From contig DNYS01000069.1 of assembly GCA_003506735.1 (NCBI GenBank), forward strand, positions 409 through 14,736: a stretch of DNA of 14,328 bases, read 5' to 3'. Under the pieces are notes generated by a model. It saw nothing but the letters and a program-made list of their open reading frames with translations. It had not been told where the DNA came from and did not search any database. Every line of letters starts with the position of its first letter. Positions within the stretch are counted from its first letter, which is position 1. Origin of the DNA: Nitrospinota bacterium. GTDB lineage: Bacteria; UBA8248. Below, piece after piece: positions 14,047 to 14,328 of this stretch. The position numbers and the translations under genes are program-made.

Positions 14047-14328
14047 ATGGCCACGGACGATTATCACTACAACGAAACCGTGCTGGCGCACATCGCCGAG
14101 CCCCACAATATCGGCGAGATCGGCGACGCCGACGGCATCGGGACCGGAACCAACCCGGTCTGCGGGGACGAAGTCTCCCTCTACCTCAAATTCGAGGGCG
14201 ATACCGTCAGCGACGCGAAGATGAAGGTCCTCGGCTGCGGCGCCATCACCGCCGCCATGAGCTCGGTGACCGACCTCGTTCGCGGAAAGACGGCGAATGA
14301 GCTCCGGGAACTCACCCACGAAGAGATC
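14047..14328 (+). CDS. NifU/IscU-type Fe-S cluster scaffold, 3'-truncated by window end
   Basis: The first 94 residues of an Fe-S scaffold are present; the rest lies beyond the window. Scaffolds of this family receive sulfur from the desulfurase and iron to build a [2Fe-2S] cluster. NPVCGDEVSLYLK has the first ligand C39 and the stabilising D41, and VLGCGAITAAMSSVTDLVRGKT has the second cysteine, C64, equivalent to C37, D39 and C63 of IscU. The third conserved cysteine would fall outside the visible part. The N-terminal EPHNIGEI stretch also fits. AAGAAGG lies 8 bases before the ATG, and the gene follows the desulfurase by 17 bases. Without the C-terminus it cannot be decided whether this is a short IscU/SufU or a long modular NifU with further domains. 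Confidence 0.93.
   Translation, partial: MATDDYHYNETVLAHIAEPHNIGEIGDADGIGTGTNPVCGDEVSLYLKFEGDTVSDAKMKVLGCGAITAAMSSVTDLVRGKTANELRELTHEEI

Noticed and set aside
1..14328. Mobile elements, CRISPR arrays, toxin-antitoxin or defence genes
   Set aside because: No transposase, integrase, direct-repeat array or known defence domain was seen on either strand, and composition is even throughout.

Overview
This is a GC-rich, gene-dense bacterial window made almost entirely of chromosomal housekeeping genes. I see no insertion sequence, integrase, phage gene, CRISPR array, tRNA or rRNA. The MEP isoprenoid gene dxs, the folD-xseA-xseB-ispA-dxs-tlyA order, and NifS/NifU-type Fe-S assembly genes behind a short serine acetyltransferase indicate a free-living bacterium. 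The folD-to-tlyA order is shared by several phyla, including Firmicutes and deltaproteobacteria-like groups, so I do not assign a taxon. TTG and GTG starts are common (positions 481, 3608, 3747, 9491, 12022), and many gene pairs overlap by 4 or 8 bases, which suggests translational coupling.

Layout. (1) 1-1377, plus strand: the 3' part of an endonuclease III-like repair glycosylase, overlapping a ten-helix EamA/DMT transporter. A bidirectional terminator follows at 1385-1413. (2) 1440-3608, minus strand: an uncharacterised 576-residue protein with HEAT-like helices and a histidine-rich tail, then a small VOC/glyoxalase-fold protein. They probably share a promoter near 3669-3698. (3) 3747-5109, plus strand: an O6-alkylguanine-DNA alkyltransferase, then a ComB-type 2-phosphosulfolactate phosphatase. 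(4) 5110-5418: a gap between convergent genes with no convincing gene. (5) 5419-12022, minus strand, read right to left: a 62-codon unknown small gene, folD, xseA, xseB, ispA, dxs and tlyA, joining one-carbon metabolism, exonuclease VII, isoprenoid precursor synthesis and an rRNA 2'-O-methyltransferase. (6) 12023-12149: a divergent regulatory region with an AT-rich promoter-like core and, on the cysE side, an intrinsic-terminator-like hairpin. (7) 12150-14328, plus strand: cysE, a cysteine desulfurase and a NifU/IscU-type scaffold cut by the window end. This is a compact route from serine to cysteine to sulfane sulfur to Fe-S clusters.

Most genes are ordinary. The least explained items are the 576-residue protein with its VOC partner, the 62-codon gene before folD, the possible attenuator in the cysE leader, and the role of a coenzyme-M-type phosphatase next to a DNA repair gene. 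I found no strong case for an entirely new system.
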